NCBI GenBank assembly: GCA_944326695.1
Contig: CALVEZ010000009.1
Location: 31,705-95,704 of the forward strand
Direction of reading: 5' to 3'
Origin: Candidatus Bilophila faecipullorum
GTDB taxonomy: Bacteria > Desulfobacterota > Desulfovibrionia > Desulfovibrionales > Desulfovibrionaceae
Length of the DNA: 64,000 nt
Positions 62,881 to 64,000 of the stretch are shown one piece after another. The translations under genes were made by a program, and so were the position numbers. The notes under the pieces are model-generated. The model saw nothing but the letters and a program-made list of their open reading frames with translations. It was not told the origin of the DNA and searched no databases. Each line of letters opens with the position of its first letter. The first letter of the stretch is position 1.

Positions 62881-63804
62881 TTACAGGCGCCGGGCCAGTG
62901 TAAGGTTGAGCGCCAGCTCCTGTTCCACGGGCCGCCGGGTATACGAAACGATCTCGAATCCCGCCGCCTGGAGCAGCCTCGTCATGGTCGCCTCGTCGAA
63001 CCCGAGCCATAAGTCGCCGTAGTCAAGGCGCATCCGTTCCTGATTGTGCCGGTCGAAATCGGCCACCATGAGCAGGCCGCCGGGCCGCAGCACGCGCCGG
63101 ATTTCGGCAAGCGCGCTTTCCGGATTGGAAAGATGGTGCAAGACCATATTGATGCTGGCGAAATCGGCCTCGCCGTCCCGCAGCGGAAGGTGGCTCAATT
63201 CCCCGATGCGCAGGGAAATCCCCTCCTCTTCCGCCCCGGCCAGACGCCGCCGCGAAAGCTCCAGCATCCTTGGCGAGCCGTCCACCCCGATGATCTGGCG
63301 CGCCCGGCCACGCATCCGCTCAAGGACGAGCCCGGTCCCGCAGCCGAGGTCCACCGCCGCCTCGCAGCCTTCCGGCATGACGGCGCAGACCGCCCCGGCA
63401 AGGTCGAAGCCGCCGAGGACCTCCCGGCTCAACGTATCCCAATGTTCCGCAATCGTATTGAAGAACTGCCGCGTTTTCAGCGCCCGGTCCTCAATGATCT
63501 TGGCGGCCATGTCCACATCGGCGCGCATGTCCGCATCCTCGTCCAGAAAAGGCATGGCCGCGCGCAGGAACGCCGCGCCCTCCCCTTCCGTGACGGCGGA
63601 GTAGAAGACCCACAGGCCGTCCCGCCGCGACGCCAGCAAGCCCGCTTCCGTCAGAATTTTCAGATGCCGCGAAACCCGCGACTGTCCCATTTCAAGGATG
63701 CTGACCAGCTCATTGACGGAAAGTTCATAACGGCCAAGGACATAGGCAAGCCGCAGCCGGGTTTCGTCGGACAGGGCCTTAAAGTAACGGAGGGCGTTGG
63801 ACAT
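62881..63804 (-). CDS. sahR: ArsR-type regulator fused to a SAM methyltransferase domain (SahR-like)
   Basis: A 307-residue fusion. Residues 1-85 are an ArsR winged helix ([51 protein letters not shown]). Residues about 130-300 form a class I methyltransferase fold with the SAM motif [14 protein letters not shown] and [13 protein letters not shown]. This arrangement, directly upstream of ahcY, matches SahR, described in proteobacteria including Desulfovibrio as an S-adenosylhomocysteine-responsive repressor of methionine-cycle genes. The metY promoter in this window may be a target. Confidence 0.9.
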   Translation of the reverse strand: MSNALRYFKALSDETRLRLAYVLGRYELSVNELVSILEMGQSRVSRHLKILTEAGLLASRRDGLWVFYSAVTEGEGAAFLRAAMPFLDEDADMRADVDMAAKIIEDRALKTRQFFNTIAEHWDTLSREVLGGFDLAGAVCAVMPEGCEAAVDLGCGTGLVLERMRGRARQIIGVDGSPRMLELSRRRLAGAEEEGISLRIGELSHLPLRDGEADFASINMVLHHLSNPESALAEIRRVLRPGGLLMVADFDRHNQERMRLDYGDLWLGFDEATMTRLLQAAGFEIVSYTRRPVEQELALNLTLARRL

Positions 63805-63842
63805 GCGGCTTCAAAGGGTTACAGATGTATCAAGATGAACGG

Positions 63843-63876
63843 ATAGCTATATATAAAGAAATCCGCATATAGTCAA
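63843..63876 (-). promoter_or_regulatory. sahR-ahcY promoter
   Basis: Minus-strand TTGACT (63871-63876), 17-bp spacer, TATATA (63848-63853), partly covered by the palindrome ATAGCTAT (63843-63850). The same ATATAGC string occurs at the metY promoter. This suits autoregulation by the SahR-like protein. The remaining 120 bp to the window end are purine-rich, with TTGGGGAGGGAG resembling the hairpin repeats. Confidence 0.7.
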
Positions 63877-64000
63877 GATTGGGATAGGGGAAGGCGGAAG
63901 GATGGAAGGAAGATTGGGGAGGGAGCGCGAAAGGAGTTCGTTCCTGCGGTAGGAGGAGTAAAAAAGGGTGAAAGGGGACGTTTTGGCGTGTTTCTGAGGC

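Noticed and set aside
63877..64000. Further full copy of the hairpin-plus-tail repeat at the window end
   Set aside because: Only the purine-rich TTGGGGAGGG arm is present; the paired arm and tail are not found before the window ends.

Overview
The window is high-GC DNA from a Desulfovibrionaceae-type sulfate- or sulfonate-respiring anaerobe (Desulfovibrio/Bilophila relatives). Three things support this. There is a complete menaquinone reductase complex (qrcABCD). There is a periplasmic [NiFeSe] hydrogenase (hysBA) whose large subunit reads through an in-frame UGA as selenocysteine. There is also an ArsR-methyltransferase regulator of the SahR type next to ahcY. The assignment rests on recognised gene families, not on a database search.

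Left part (1-19.4 kb): mostly housekeeping and envelope genes. These are endonuclease III, a histidine acid phosphatase, an exported nitroreductase, an LPS-type glycosyltransferase, a secreted beta-helix protein, a YgiQ-like radical SAM protein, a nucleotidyltransferase-HD fusion overlapping D-Ala-D-Ala ligase, Kdo transferase, an RRM protein, an ATP-grasp protein, metY, methionine aminopeptidase and tRNA-Ser(UGA).

Middle part (19.4-43.7 kb): energy metabolism (qrcABCD, hysBA), then cvpA, mazG, a DUF1330 protein, a MATE exporter, the polyamine ABC operon potABCD, tRNA-Pro(CGG), asnS, a DedA protein, a DUF169 protein and tRNA-Thr(CGU). The tRNA-Thr is followed by a mobile-element scar with a frameshifted DNA methyltransferase. 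Two families of structured intergenic repeats cluster here. One is a 25-26 bp perfect hairpin with a conserved tail; three copies start 6-7 nt after a stop codon. The other is a roughly 145 bp multi-hairpin element, one copy of which separates hysB from hysA.

Right part (43.7-60.4 kb): what looks like one catabolic island. It has an orphan TRAP pair (dctQM), an IclR regulator, a complete TRAP transporter (dctPQM), two paralogous glycyl radical enzymes sharing one activase, a taurine/sulfonate-type binding protein, a short-chain dehydrogenase and a cupin. The dctP promoter region and the cupin-SDR-activase-GRE promoter region carry the same GTTC-N9-GAAC inverted repeat, which suggests joint control, probably by the IclR protein. 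The active-site segments match neither glycerol dehydratase nor, as far as I recall it, isethionate lyase, so the substrate is open; this is the best candidate for an undescribed system. A 53-nt perfect GA dinucleotide tract lies between the first GRE gene and the dctP promoter.

The window closes with an XRE regulator, a BamE-like lipoprotein, ahcY and the SahR-like regulator.
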